DNA of 46,028 nt from Treponema sp. (GCA_017381365.1 JAFOCI010000021.1:1-46028), one strand, 5' to 3'. Positions 26,444 to 35,961 are shown, counted from the first letter of the stretch. Numbers and translations are program-made. Notes: a model not told the origin generated them from the sequence alone.

Positions 26444-29152
26444 ATGCAAAGTTTATTTTTCTTATTACTTTCTGTCTTTTCCTCATTTTCGCCAGTAAAA
26501 CTGGAACTTAAATATTTTATAGAGCAGGATAAAACTATAACTGTAGATAAACTTGATGAAAGTAAATTTGTTAGAACAGATTATTTAAATGCAAACTCAA
26601 GAAATGGAATTCTCTGGGTTGAAACAGAAATTCCAGAGGAAATCAGTGATGATAAGCTTCAGTTTGTGCATCTTGGAAATGAAGCTCTTCACTATGCAGA
26701 ATTATATATCAAGGACAAAGATCAAAACTGGATTTCAATTGGAAAAACAGGAGACTCATTAAAACTTAAAGATAAATCAATACAGGGGTATTATCACATA
26801 ATCAATCTGAATGGTGCTAAATTCAGAAATGACAGCTCAAAAAAATTAAAAATTCGCCTGAAAATTGATTCTTCCGTTTCTTCATTGCTATCAATGTATC
26901 TTATGAATATTTCTGAAATACATAAAGTTACTTCTATATCAAACACTATTTTTGTTTTTATTCTTGGAATTTTTTACATTACACTGATTTTTTTTATTTA
27001 TGCAAAAAAAACTTATGATATTCCAAAGACAAAGTCTATACTTTTTTCCAGTGCTTTAGTCATACTTCTGGTTTTACAAAATGGAAGAATCATTGAAAAT
27101 TACTTTACGCCAGCTATATTTAAAGGCATACACTGCTATAGATTAACACTAATTTTAATATGCGGACTGGGAGCTTCCATAAATAGAGATTTATACAATA
27201 TTTATCGCTCACATCTCACTAAAACACAGCAATGGTATAAGAAATTTTCACATTTAAGCGTTTATTATTATATATCTGCACTAACCTTAGGAATTGTTCA
27301 ATATGCCCTTCCAGTCCCTTACATGGTGGTTGCAGTCATAAACAATACAATAATCGTTTTAACATTTTCACTTATAATTGCAAACACTTTATTAATCATC
27401 AGATTTGTGAATAAGCCTGATATTCTGTCACTTTTTATCTATAACAGCATATTTTTTCTGATTATTACACAAATCCTTTTTAATCAGATTCGATTTATTT
27501 CTCCTGAAAAAAGAATCTTTAAATTATTTGATAATTCACCTTGCTGCACAAGCATTATTTCTGCGTTTATTCTATATTACAGTTCATTCAATAAATTTAA
27601 TAAACAATTAAAAACTTCATTAAACTCTCTTATTGAAAAAAAACACACCGCAGATATCTATCTATTGAATAAGCAGAAAAAAAATTACGTTCTTAACAAT
27701 CTGCTTAACAATTTAGCAAATCCACTTCAATACCTGTTTTCCATAAACAAGGATATAAGAGAATTAATTCCAGCCTCTACCTCTGCAGAAATTTCTAAAA
27801 CCATTTCTTATACAGCAGATTTTATAAAAGTTATAACTCTTCTTTCAGAACCAACAAATAATTCTGAAACCACTGAATTGTCTCAGGAACCTGTAGACTT
27901 AGGGTATATAACATCAGAAAGTATTGCTGAAAACGTTTCAATACTTCGGCAAAACGGCTGCTATGTAAACGTTACAGAAAACTACAGAGACGGAAATTAT
28001 GTATACACAAATAAGTCTATACTTGCAATTACCATACGGCTTATATTGGAAACAGTTGTAAGAAAAGCATTTTTTAAATCTAACGTTCAGATTACATCCG
28101 AATACGAAAATTTTACATATATCTTTACTGTAGAATTCGAAGGTGAAAAATTGCCGGCCGATTTTTCTAAAATATATTTCAGTCAGGAAACTAATCAATC
28201 TGATTCAACTAATGAAATGAATAATTCCTGGGGAACTCAACTATATGTAGCAAAAAATATTATTGAACAGTTGAACGGCAATCTGCTCGTATACGCAACT
28301 TCCAGCGGAATTGCAATTCAATTGAGAATTGCACTTAAATTTTATCAGCCATCTGAAGATGTAATGATTCCAAATAATATTGACGAACTTGAAAACCACG
28401 AAAGCAATGATATATTTTTTTCACAGAATACAAATTCTGAAAAACAATCAATTTTTATTCTTGAAGAAGACGAAATTCTTCGAAACGGTTGTAAAAAACT
28501 GCTTCAAAATGACTATAATATAAACTTTTTTACTCACACAGACGAACTTTTTAAAGCTATAGATAAAGTATATCCAGATCTTATTTTTTATTCTTTTTCT
28601 GCACCAGGAACCCCATTGATTCAGCTTTTATCAGATAATATAAAACTCTTGTCAATTCCTTCGATAGTTACAGCAAAAAAAATCTCAAGGAAAAATACAG
28701 TTCAGCTGCTTTCTATGGGAATATCCGAAATTATGTTAAAACCGTTCCCTATAGATTTTCTTTATTACAAAGCTAATGCAATAATGAAGAACCGGCTTAT
28801 GCATAGAGAGATGATCATAAAATCTATCACAGATTCATTCAGAGAAAATTTTATGACTGGTTCCAGAATTACTGGTTCTGATAAAATACTCGAAAGGAAT
28901 TTTATGGAAGAAACAAAAAAGACTTTCAACAAAGTTTCTGATGATTTTGATTTTATGGCTATTTTAAATTCTGCAAATCTTACGTCAAAGGAAAAGGAAA
29001 TTGCCCGTCTGATTGCAGATGGTAAAACGGATAAAGAAATCGCTGCTGAATTAAATATTTCAACAGGAACAGTTGCTGTACACAATAAAAATCTATACAA
29101 AAAACTTAAAATCCACAGTCGCGCAGAACTTATAAAAAAATCTGGCCGCTGA
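26444..29152 (+). CDS. 7TMR-DISM sensor fused to kinase-like, receiver-like and LuxR domains
   Basis: 902 residues. Residues about 1-150 resemble the 7TMR-DISM extracellular domain (GILWVETEIPEE), followed by about seven membrane helices (about 165-385). A cytoplasmic part resembles a histidine kinase: a helical DHp-like region (NLLNNLANPLQYLFSINKDI) that lacks the phospho-His, and an ATPase-like domain that lacks the N-box Asn but keeps a G2-like WGTQLYVAKNIIEQLNG. Next is a receiver-like domain (about 655-765) with Ser where the phospho-Asp is expected (PDLIFYSFSAPG), although KPF is kept. It ends in a LuxR helix-turn-helix (TSKEKEIARLIADGKTDKEI). It probably signals from membrane to DNA by conformation, not phosphotransfer (inference). 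Confidence 0.82.
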   Translation: MQSLFFLLLSVFSSFSPVKLELKYFIEQDKTITVDKLDESKFVRTDYLNANSRNGILWVETEIPEEISDDKLQFVHLGNEALHYAELYIKDKDQNWISIGKTGDSLKLKDKSIQGYYHIINLNGAKFRNDSSKKLKIRLKIDSSVSSLLSMYLMNISEIHKVTSISNTIFVFILGIFYITLIFFIYAKKTYDIPKTKSILFSSALVILLVLQNGRIIENYFTPAIFKGIHCYRLTLILICGLGASINRDLYNIYRSHLTKTQQWYKKFSHLSVYYYISALTLGIVQYALPVPYMVVAVINNTIIVLTFSLIIANTLLIIRFVNKPDILSLFIYNSIFFLIITQILFNQIRFISPEKRIFKLFDNSPCCTSIISAFILYYSSFNKFNKQLKTSLNSLIEKKHTADIYLLNKQKKNYVLNNLLNNLANPLQYLFSINKDIRELIPASTSAEISKTISYTADFIKVITLLSEPTNNSETTELSQEPVDLGYITSESIAENVSILRQNGCYVNVTENYRDGNYVYTNKSILAITIRLILETVVRKAFFKSNVQITSEYENFTYIFTVEFEGEKLPADFSKIYFSQETNQSDSTNEMNNSWGTQLYVAKNIIEQLNGNLLVYATSSGIAIQLRIALKFYQPSEDVMIPNNIDELENHESNDIFFSQNTNSEKQSIFILEEDEILRNGCKKLLQNDYNINFFTHTDELFKAIDKVYPDLIFYSFSAPGTPLIQLLSDNIKLLSIPSIVTAKKISRKNTVQLLSMGISEIMLKPFPIDFLYYKANAIMKNRLMHREMIIKSITDSFRENFMTGSRITGSDKILERNFMEETKKTFNKVSDDFDFMAILNSANLTSKEKEIARLIADGKTDKEIAAELNISTGTVAVHNKNLYKKLKIHSRAELIKKSGR

Positions 29153-29224
29153 TTAGATGATAATTTTTTATTATTGTGATATGTTATTTTTGAAAAGATT
29201 GAATAAATATAAAAGGAATAAATA

Positions 29225-30316
29225 ATGTCTGGAAATACTTTTGGTACAATTTTCAAAGTTACAACTTTCGGTGAAAGTCACGGTGCTGGACTTGGTGTTA
29301 TCATTGACGGATGTCCTGCAGGCATTACTATAAATCAGTCAAAAATTCAGGCTGCATTGGATAAAAGACGTCCTGGCGCTGCCATCAACGGAATAAAAAG
29401 TGCTGCCGTAACACAAAGAAATGAACCTGATCAGGCAGAAATCCTTAGCGGTGTTTTTGAAGAAAAATCAGAAGGTACACCAATTTCCATAATCATCAGA
29501 AACACATCTCAACATTCAAAGGATTACGGAAATCTTGTGAATACTTTTCGCCCTGGCCACGCTGATTACGCATACGACGCAAAGTACGGATTCCGTGACT
29601 ATCGGGGCGGTGGTCGTGCCAGTGGCCGGGAAACAGCTGCCCGTGTAGCTGCAGGGGCAATTGCAGCTATGATTCTAGAAGAATATGGTATTAAAACTAC
29701 TGCCTATACATTAAAGGCTGCAGGAATTCAGTGCACAAAAAAAGATTTTGCAGCAATTGAACAGAACACAATGCGAGCACCAGACAATGAAGCGGCAAAA
29801 CTAATGGAAGAAAAAGTTGACGAATATAGAAGAAACGGTGAAAGCACAGGTGGAATAATTGAATGCGTTGTTAAGGGTGTACCAGCAGGATTTGGAGAGC
29901 CTGTTTTTGACAAACTTGATGCCGATATAGCAAAAGCTATTCTTTCAATTGGAGCTGTAAAAGGTATTGAATTTGGTGCCGGATTTGCAGCAGCTGATTC
30001 TACAGGAAGCGAAAACAATGACAAAATGCGTCTTGCAAACGGGAAACCTGTTTTTGAAACAAATAACGCAGGAGGAATTCTTGGTGGAATTTCCAATGGC
30101 AATGACATCGTTTTCCGCCTTGCAGTTAAGCCTGTTCCAAGTATTTTTAAAAATCAGGAAACAATCTGTAAAACTGACAATGGATTTGAAGAAACGGATC
30201 TTGAAATAAAAGGTCGCCATGACGTTTGCCTCTGTTCTAGGATCGTACCAGTAGTAGAAGCTATGACTAATATTGTTATCGCTGATATGATTCTTAGAAA
30301 CAGATGCAGCAAATGA
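29225..30316 (+). CDS. aroC: Chorismate synthase
   Basis: 363 residues. Converts 5-enolpyruvylshikimate-3-phosphate to chorismate using reduced FMN, the last common step to aromatic amino acids and folate. Family motifs are present: FGESHGAGLGVIIDGCPAG near the N-terminus, RRPGAAINGIKSAAV region, the FMN-binding FRPGHADYAYDAKYGFRD (in part) followed by GGGRASGRETAARVAAGA, and GRHDVCLCSRIVPVVEAM near the C-terminus. AGGAA lies 7 nt upstream of the start. It is 72 bp after the sensor-fusion gene. A compound GC-rich hairpin begins over its stop codon. Confidence 0.97.
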   Translation: MSGNTFGTIFKVTTFGESHGAGLGVIIDGCPAGITINQSKIQAALDKRRPGAAINGIKSAAVTQRNEPDQAEILSGVFEEKSEGTPISIIIRNTSQHSKDYGNLVNTFRPGHADYAYDAKYGFRDYRGGGRASGRETAARVAAGAIAAMILEEYGIKTTAYTLKAAGIQCTKKDFAAIEQNTMRAPDNEAAKLMEEKVDEYRRNGESTGGIIECVVKGVPAGFGEPVFDKLDADIAKAILSIGAVKGIEFGAGFAAADSTGSENNDKMRLANGKPVFETNNAGGILGGISNGNDIVFRLAVKPVPSIFKNQETICKTDNGFEETDLEIKGRHDVCLCSRIVPVVEAMTNIVIADMILRNRCSK

Positions 30317-30353
30317 ACGAAGTCCGACGCAGGCATCGGGGGAGCGTTCGTTC
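30315..30353 (+). other. Compound hairpin over the aroC stop codon
   Basis: Arms GAACGAA (30315-30321) and TTCGTTC (30347-30353) enclose a second stem CCGA/TCGG. The patch is GC-rich. No T-run follows, so a REP-like element or factor-dependent signal is possible. Confidence 0.45.
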
Positions 30354-30377
30354 TCATAAGGTATCCCAGTTGGATTT

Positions 30378-30421
30378 AATACCCCTAATACAACCTGAAG
30401 GCCGGGGTATTCAATCCTCCG
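30378..30421. other. Hairpin in the aroC-carboxypeptidase intergenic region
   Basis: Perfect 8-bp stem AATACCCC (30378-30385) and GGGGTATT (30414-30421). It is flanked by a near-perfect direct repeat TCCCAGTTGGATT (30364) and TCCCAGTTAGATT (30451), which suggests a small inserted element. Confidence 0.45.
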
Positions 30422-30473
30422 CAGGAATAAAAAGTCAATTCAGTTTTATATTCCCAGTTAGATTGAGGAAAAA

Positions 30474-31913
30474 ATGAAAATAAAAGATATAAAACCCAAC
30501 AGAAAAACTGTATTCAGATTACTAGAATCCGCTGGCTGCACTGTGGTTCTTGCGTTTGCAATAACCACAGGAATAAGAACATATACTCTTCACAAACCAG
30601 TCATAACAGCCCCACTTTCAGAGCAACAGAAAGCTGAACTGGAACTGGAACTTGCACTTGATGAACAATATCCAGAGCGAAGAAACTTACTAAGAAATCT
30701 TCCTTATCCTGTAAAGCCTGCAACCCTGGATATTGGAGCAAAATCCGCAATTGCAATAGATAAAGCCAACGGATGCGTTCTTTACGAAAAAAATGCAGAT
30801 GAAATAATTCCACCGGCCAGCATGACAAAGCTGGTAGTTCTTTACGTAGTTTTTCAGGAAATTGCTACTGGCCGTATTTCTCTAACAGATCAGGTACCAC
30901 TTCCTCCTGAAACCTGGGCATGCAATATGCCTCCTCATTCCTCGCTTATGTTTCTGGGAAAAAATCAGATTGTTACTCTTGAAGAAATTATGCTAGGTTC
31001 TGCTATCTGCTCTGGAAACGATGCCGCTTATGCAATTGCAAATTATGTTGCAGGCGGCATGGAAAATTTTATAGAGCGAATGAACAAGGAAGTTCAACTT
31101 TTAGGGCTTTCCCACACTCACTTTGTAGAAGCTAGCGGTTACAGCGAAAAGAACACAACTACAGCCCGAGAAATGGCTGCTTTTGCTCGTGTATATTTAA
31201 ACCGCTATCCAGAAGCCCTTTACAAATTTCATTCAAAACTGTCTTTCACTTATCCTCAGGAACATAATCTTCCATGGGAAGATAAAGCCTTACCAAAAAC
31301 ACAGGATTTTTCCCACGGATTACCAGAACGCATTACAATGCCAATATATCAGAAAAATACAAATCCTCTTCTTGGAATTCTTGAAGGCTGCGACGGACTT
31401 AAAACTGGTTACATTGAGGAAAGCGGTTACAATCTGGCACTTACAGTAAAGAGAGATAACACCAGAATTATCAGCATAACAATGGGTGGACAAGGAAATA
31501 ATACAGCAGAAGGTCAGGCAGGCAGAATTCACGACGGAACAGAAATAATGGAATGGGCATTCGCAACTTTTAAGGATTACAAAAATCCTATGCTTTTCAG
31601 GAAATACAGCATTCCTTTAATCTGCTCCAGCGCTCAGCGAATAAATCTTATTCCAGCGTATGAACCAGAAGCTCTTACAGTTCCAATCGTTGCTTCTAAA
31701 AACAAAGAAAATCCTCTTGAAGACGTAAAAATAAATCTTGTTTTGCCAGAAAAAATGAAAGGTAAGACTGTGGCAGGCGAAAAATGCGGAGCAATCGAAT
31801 ACTGGATGGGAGAGCATCTTCTTGAATCTATTCCGCTTATTTGCGAAAAGTCAGAAAAAAAGGCGAACTTCTGGGTAAGTGCCGCAGATATGCTCGCCTC
31901 GCTAACTTTATAG
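30474..31913 (+). CDS. D-alanyl-D-alanine carboxypeptidase (peptidase S11, DacA/DacF type)
   Basis: 479 residues. Low-molecular-weight penicillin-binding protein that trims the terminal D-Ala of peptidoglycan pentapeptides. Catalytic motifs: SxxK as ASMTKL (Ser116, Lys119), SxN as ICSGNDA, and KTG in DGLKTGYIEESG. The N-terminal hydrophobic segment (residues about 18-35) is a signal anchor. A C-terminal beta-rich domain follows, as in PBP5. GAGGAAAA precedes the start. The present stop TAG is half target duplication and half mobile element copy 5; before insertion the same position would have read TAA, so the protein is unchanged. Confidence 0.93.
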   Translation: MKIKDIKPNRKTVFRLLESAGCTVVLAFAITTGIRTYTLHKPVITAPLSEQQKAELELELALDEQYPERRNLLRNLPYPVKPATLDIGAKSAIAIDKANGCVLYEKNADEIIPPASMTKLVVLYVVFQEIATGRISLTDQVPLPPETWACNMPPHSSLMFLGKNQIVTLEEIMLGSAICSGNDAAYAIANYVAGGMENFIERMNKEVQLLGLSHTHFVEASGYSEKNTTTAREMAAFARVYLNRYPEALYKFHSKLSFTYPQEHNLPWEDKALPKTQDFSHGLPERITMPIYQKNTNPLLGILEGCDGLKTGYIEESGYNLALTVKRDNTRIISITMGGQGNNTAEGQAGRIHDGTEIMEWAFATFKDYKNPMLFRKYSIPLICSSAQRINLIPAYEPEALTVPIVASKNKENPLEDVKINLVLPEKMKGKTVAGEKCGAIEYWMGEHLLESIPLICEKSEKKANFWVSAADMLASLTL

Positions 31914-32175
31914 TTCGAATTTCGAATTTTAATTGGTAATGCATAAAATTGATTTTTATAATCCCATTTGCATTATGAAAATACTACCAGTCAGAAAGCG
32001 ACTGTCAAAACCGCTAGCTAGCGTTGCTACATGCGCAAGTCGGCAAGGAAACTATCGTTTCCGACTTGCGAATGTTTTTGACAGCCTCTTTCTTCCTTCC
32101 CGTATTTTCATAATTAAACAATTTTTTTGTAAAATCAATTTTATGTTTAATTTTCAAAAAACTCGAATTTCGGGC
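31913..32175 (+). mobile_element. MITE-like palindromic element, copy 5 (complete)
   Basis: 263 bp flanked by TTTATA (31907-31912 and 32176-32181). Inserted exactly where two convergent genes end: it supplies the G of the carboxypeptidase TAG, and its right duplicate contains the stop of the deacetylase-like gene. Its palindrome may now act as terminator for both. Confidence 0.93.
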
Positions 32176-32176
32176 T

Positions 32177-34408
32177 TTATAATTGTTCCTTCAAATATCG
32201 CACTGGTACAATATCAAACCCCGCATCCAGAATTGCACTTAAAAGCAAATCAAGACTGTCGTACAGATAACTTTCTCTTGTACCATTTGAAAGTCCTACT
32301 GTCACAGGAACAATTCCTCCTCCGTTAGATTTAAGGTGCTTCATGTAAACATCAATTATCTCAGAAGGAGATGCATATTTTCCTTTTCCGTTCACAACAT
32401 CTTCAAGAGAAACTGAATCTCTTACGCCAAGAAACGGCATAATGTAAGCATACCCGGCATTTTTACCAGCTTCTATAATTTTATCAGTTCCTTCATAAAA
32501 AGGATCATGCCACATCAATGAAAGTTCTTTTTTTGTACATGCAAAATATTCATCTTCATTTCGTGCAAGGCCACGCCGTATATAATTTTCATCAATTACA
32601 AAACCGGACTGCGTCAATTTTGATTTTGTAAAGAACATTGATGCAACTTCATTCTTTGATACAGAAATCTGTCGTGTTTCATTTGGATAACGACGGATAA
32701 ATTCCCCGTTAATGAAAACTGTACCGGTAACATTATAAAGTCCCATTTCATAAAGAATGCGGGTCAAACCGTCTGCGTTGTCATAAGCATCAAATACTAA
32801 AGCAACCTTTTTCTTTTCTTCAATTTTTTTTGTACTTTCTGAATAAACAGGATTTGTAACAGCTTTTCCTGTTAAAGTGCGCACATACAATGCGTTTTCA
32901 TAATTTTTATTCGGAGTATCGCCGCAGAAAAGACGATATCTTCCGTTTCTAGAACTGTTTATATGCTTTTCCTGAAGCCCCATAGACTTCCAGATTCTCG
33001 TTGCCGGGTCAAAGGCATAGGCATAACCATTGCCTGCTTCTGCAATAATTCGTCCAGATGCACCATCCCAATAACCATTGAAGGCAGAAGAAGCCATCAC
33101 TGCATCAGAATATGAATCAAAAATATTCCACTTTCTGATAGTTTTTGAGCCTCCAATATAAAGAGTATCAAGATTTACCCACGCAATTGAATAGACCTGC
33201 TCTCCTGTAAGGTCAGCAAGTTTTTTCCAGGTTGTCGTATCATAAACGTGAACAGTTGAACCAGAACTAAAAGCACATTTTGACTTATCTTTTGAAAGAA
33301 TTGGAAGTCCTGAATCTTCAACTTCAATGATTTTTGTAAGATGCTGATCCAAACGGTAAACCGATGATACAATCTTATCGCTATTGTAAGGAAGACTTCG
33401 AGTCCAGATGAATGGAGTCTGATTTGAAGTCCACATAATTTCTGCTTCAAGAAGAGAAGATTTTAAATCAAAAAAAGGACCAGAATAGATTACATCAAAA
33501 AAGTCGTAATTCTGGCTGTTTATTCCGTAATATGTAAAAGTTTTTCCATTCTGAATAAAAACAAATGCAGAAACTTCATCATTTACGCTGAAAGTATCAC
33601 GACTGGAAACAAACTGACTTGGAAGACGACCGATTGCTGTTCCTTTTCCGATAATGTTTGAATACAATCCCAAAGTATAAAGTTCTTTTGCGTTTATACG
33701 ATAAACCAGATCCCTGTCAATATAAATCAAATATTTTCCGTCTGCCCAGTTTACAGCATTTATAGTTCCTTCACAAATAAGACGATATTCTTCACTGACT
33801 TCTACACCGCGCATAAGTGCATCCGGGTTACAGAAATAAATATTTCCATCTTTTGCGTATACAAAAACAGAACTGTCACTGAGCCACTTTACTGGAATAG
33901 ATTCGTAACTAAAGCTTGATTTTTCATCCAAAACAATTTTTTTATCTCGTTCTACACTTTCAAGAATAAGACGGCCTGTTGCATAACCTGTCTTTTCTGA
34001 ATAACATAGCCATTTGCCGTCAGGACTTACGCTCATAGGAGCCAGACGCATGGAATTCAATGGAATTTTTGTAGTAAATTTTCTCCAGTTAAATTCTTTT
34101 GTTTTTGTATTCATCCAGGCAATTCCATAACGGTTTCTTATCTGAAGAATTGAACCGTTTGCAAGCATTTCCATTTTTTCTGGAAAACAGGTAACCATTT
34201 CTGGCTCACCGCTCATAACGCCATTCTTTATGTCTGCTTTAAACAAGGATCTATATGAAATAGTTCCAGGCAGTTCATGGCGTACAGTATAAAGAACCTC
34301 ATCTTTTTCATTTATATCTGCATCGCCAAATTTAATACCGGCATGACATAAACCAACAGAGAAAAACAAAATAAAAAATAAAAAAAATGCTGACTCTTTT
34401 AATTTCAT
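32177..34408 (-). CDS. Secreted beta-propeller protein with a degenerate polysaccharide-deacetylase domain
   Basis: 743 residues. A signal peptide (FFLFFILFFSVGLCHAG) is followed by about 480 residues of WD40/TolB-like beta-propeller repeats (MSVSPDGKWLCYSE, WADGKYLIYIDRD). A C-terminal NodB-like domain starts near residue 525 (KKVALVFDAYDNADG, then GTVFINGEFIRRYP). The canonical metal motif TFDDG is altered to VFDAYDN and the HxxxH histidines are absent from SKNEVASMFF, so deacetylase activity is doubtful. Its start ATGA overlaps the stop of the zinc-ribbon gene, implying translational coupling. Probably a periplasmic or envelope carbohydrate-binding protein (inference). Confidence 0.75.
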   Translation of the reverse strand: MKLKESAFFLFFILFFSVGLCHAGIKFGDADINEKDEVLYTVRHELPGTISYRSLFKADIKNGVMSGEPEMVTCFPEKMEMLANGSILQIRNRYGIAWMNTKTKEFNWRKFTTKIPLNSMRLAPMSVSPDGKWLCYSEKTGYATGRLILESVERDKKIVLDEKSSFSYESIPVKWLSDSSVFVYAKDGNIYFCNPDALMRGVEVSEEYRLICEGTINAVNWADGKYLIYIDRDLVYRINAKELYTLGLYSNIIGKGTAIGRLPSQFVSSRDTFSVNDEVSAFVFIQNGKTFTYYGINSQNYDFFDVIYSGPFFDLKSSLLEAEIMWTSNQTPFIWTRSLPYNSDKIVSSVYRLDQHLTKIIEVEDSGLPILSKDKSKCAFSSGSTVHVYDTTTWKKLADLTGEQVYSIAWVNLDTLYIGGSKTIRKWNIFDSYSDAVMASSAFNGYWDGASGRIIAEAGNGYAYAFDPATRIWKSMGLQEKHINSSRNGRYRLFCGDTPNKNYENALYVRTLTGKAVTNPVYSESTKKIEEKKKVALVFDAYDNADGLTRILYEMGLYNVTGTVFINGEFIRRYPNETRQISVSKNEVASMFFTKSKLTQSGFVIDENYIRRGLARNEDEYFACTKKELSLMWHDPFYEGTDKIIEAGKNAGYAYIMPFLGVRDSVSLEDVVNGKGKYASPSEIIDVYMKHLKSNGGGIVPVTVGLSNGTRESYLYDSLDLLLSAILDAGFDIVPVRYLKEQL

Positions 34409-34641
34409 CTATGCAACTCCGCGCTTAAAACAAGAACATCCAGTTCCTGTTCAAGTTCATTAAGCTGTTTTTCAACTGCCCTGAACTGCTGATTCCTATA
34501 TTCTCTATGCATTTTAGAATATCTTTCGTATATCATATCGAAATATTTCTGGCTTTGATTAATCGATTTTTCGCCACACCAGGGGCAATATGCAAAATCC
34601 TTTTCAATATCACGTCCGCAACCGTTACAAATCGATTTCAT
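34405..34641 (-). CDS. Small zinc-ribbon coiled-coil protein
   Basis: 78 residues. Two CxxC knuckles (CNGCGRDIEKDFAYCPWCG) form a zinc ribbon, followed by a charged helix (residues about 30-75, QLNELEQELDVLV) likely to form a coiled coil. It has no signal peptide and no recognised catalytic domain. GGAAAGGAAA precedes the start. It overlaps the next gene by 4 bp (ATGA). A cytosolic adaptor or regulator is possible; function unknown. Confidence 0.75.
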   Translation of the reverse strand: MKSICNGCGRDIEKDFAYCPWCGEKSINQSQKYFDMIYERYSKMHREYRNQQFRAVEKQLNELEQELDVLVLSAELHR

Positions 34642-34686
34642 TTTTTTCCTTTCCTATAAAAAATTAAAAATTATTTTTAACTAGCT

Positions 34687-35940
34687 TTATTTTATTAATG
34701 TCATAGGATCAACAAGTTTTCCATTTTTATAAACTGTAAAATGAAGATGAGGTCCAGTTGAATAACCTGTTGAACCAACAAGCCCGATTCTAGTACCCTG
34801 ACTCACACGCTGACCTTTTTTTGCAATAATCATAGACATATGTCCATACAAAGACTGATATCCGTTAGCATGCTTAATAATTACATAATTACCAAAAACA
34901 GGATTTACACCAGTAAATGCTACAGTACCACTGGCAGTTGCGGTAATCGGTGTTCCTGTAGGACAAGCCATATCAATACCCGTATGATTTGATCTTGCAC
35001 CAGAAAATGGATCTGCTCTAGGACCAAATCTACTTGTAAGTCGGTATTTTGCAGAAATCGGACATTTGAACATTTCACCCATTGCCTGCTGAAGCTTTGA
35101 CATTTCCATTTTTGCACCAGGAATAAAAAGAGTTTGACCAGCATGCAAAACTGCTGAATCAAGATCATTAACATCCAGCAAATCTTCTATAGTTACACCA
35201 AATCTTGTAGAAAGACCAGCCAGAGTGTTTCCTTTCTGAACAGTATAAACAAGCCCGTCAATTGATGGAATTTTAAGCTTCTGGCCAGAACACAAAGTCC
35301 TTACATTATCTATGTCATTTACAGCAATCAGAGTAGAAATATTTTTTAATCCAAATTTTTTTGTAATTCCGCTGATAGTATCTCCTGGTTGAACTCTATA
35401 ATTTACAAATGTAACAGGTTTTCTGAAAAGTTTTTCCAGTTCGCTTTCAGAAAGAGCTTTTTCACCTGTTAAAGTTCCATCCAAAGAATACTCCTGTGTT
35501 TCCTCAAGAACAAAATCATTCATAACTTTTCCTAAAATTTCCATTTCGGAATTATATGAATCTTCAAAAGGAACTACAGAAGCTAATGTCTGAATATAAC
35601 TATGAATTTTTACAGAAACAACACAGATTAGTATCAAAAAAGCTAATACTCCAGTTCCTGTTATAATCTTTCTGGCATTACTTAATATAAAATCACAAAA
35701 CTTTCCTGCAGATGAAAGGAAACAACTGATTTCAGATAAATCAATATTACATCCACGATTTTTTGCAATTGAAGATGATACTTCCGGAAATTCACCTGGA
35801 ATGTTCAAAAAGCGTGAATTTGATTTATGAGACGCCTTACTTTTGAATATTTTTTTTAAGTTTTCCAGCTGATTTGCAAGAATATGGGTTACATTATCTG
35901 TTTTTGAATTATTGTATCCTACGTAACTAACTATTTCCAT
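34687..35940 (-). CDS. LysM-containing M23 metallopeptidase
   Basis: 417 residues from 35940. A membrane anchor lies at about residues 90-115 (GTGVLAFLILICVVSVKIH). Two LysM domains follow (VQPGDTISGITKKFGL and VQKGNTLAGLSTRFGV), then an M23 lysostaphin-like domain with zinc ligands in SNHTGIDMACP (HxxxD) and HLHF in GPHLHFTVY. It should bind peptidoglycan and either cut it or, like NlpD/EnvC proteins, activate amidases. The frame is open to 36009, but that overlaps the divergent lepB start. A TGCTATACT extended -10 at 35962-35970 supports the shorter form. No clear Shine-Dalgarno is seen. Confidence 0.9.
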   Translation of the reverse strand: MEIVSYVGYNNSKTDNVTHILANQLENLKKIFKSKASHKSNSRFLNIPGEFPEVSSSIAKNRGCNIDLSEISCFLSSAGKFCDFILSNARKIITGTGVLAFLILICVVSVKIHSYIQTLASVVPFEDSYNSEMEILGKVMNDFVLEETQEYSLDGTLTGEKALSESELEKLFRKPVTFVNYRVQPGDTISGITKKFGLKNISTLIAVNDIDNVRTLCSGQKLKIPSIDGLVYTVQKGNTLAGLSTRFGVTIEDLLDVNDLDSAVLHAGQTLFIPGAKMEMSKLQQAMGEMFKCPISAKYRLTSRFGPRADPFSGARSNHTGIDMACPTGTPITATASGTVAFTGVNPVFGNYVIIKHANGYQSLYGHMSMIIAKKGQRVSQGTRIGLVGSTGYSTGPHLHFTVYKNGKLVDPMTLIK

Positions 35941-35961
35941 ACGTAGACTATCGACAGAAAA

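Noticed and set aside
31933..32170. An open frame of about 80 codons running through the MITE-like element in several copies
   Set aside because: It persists only because the copies are near identical. Differences between copies are mostly amino-acid-changing, one copy has a frame-shifting extra T near its start, copy 3 is interrupted, and the frame lacks a ribosome site. The palindrome explains the sequence better than a protein.
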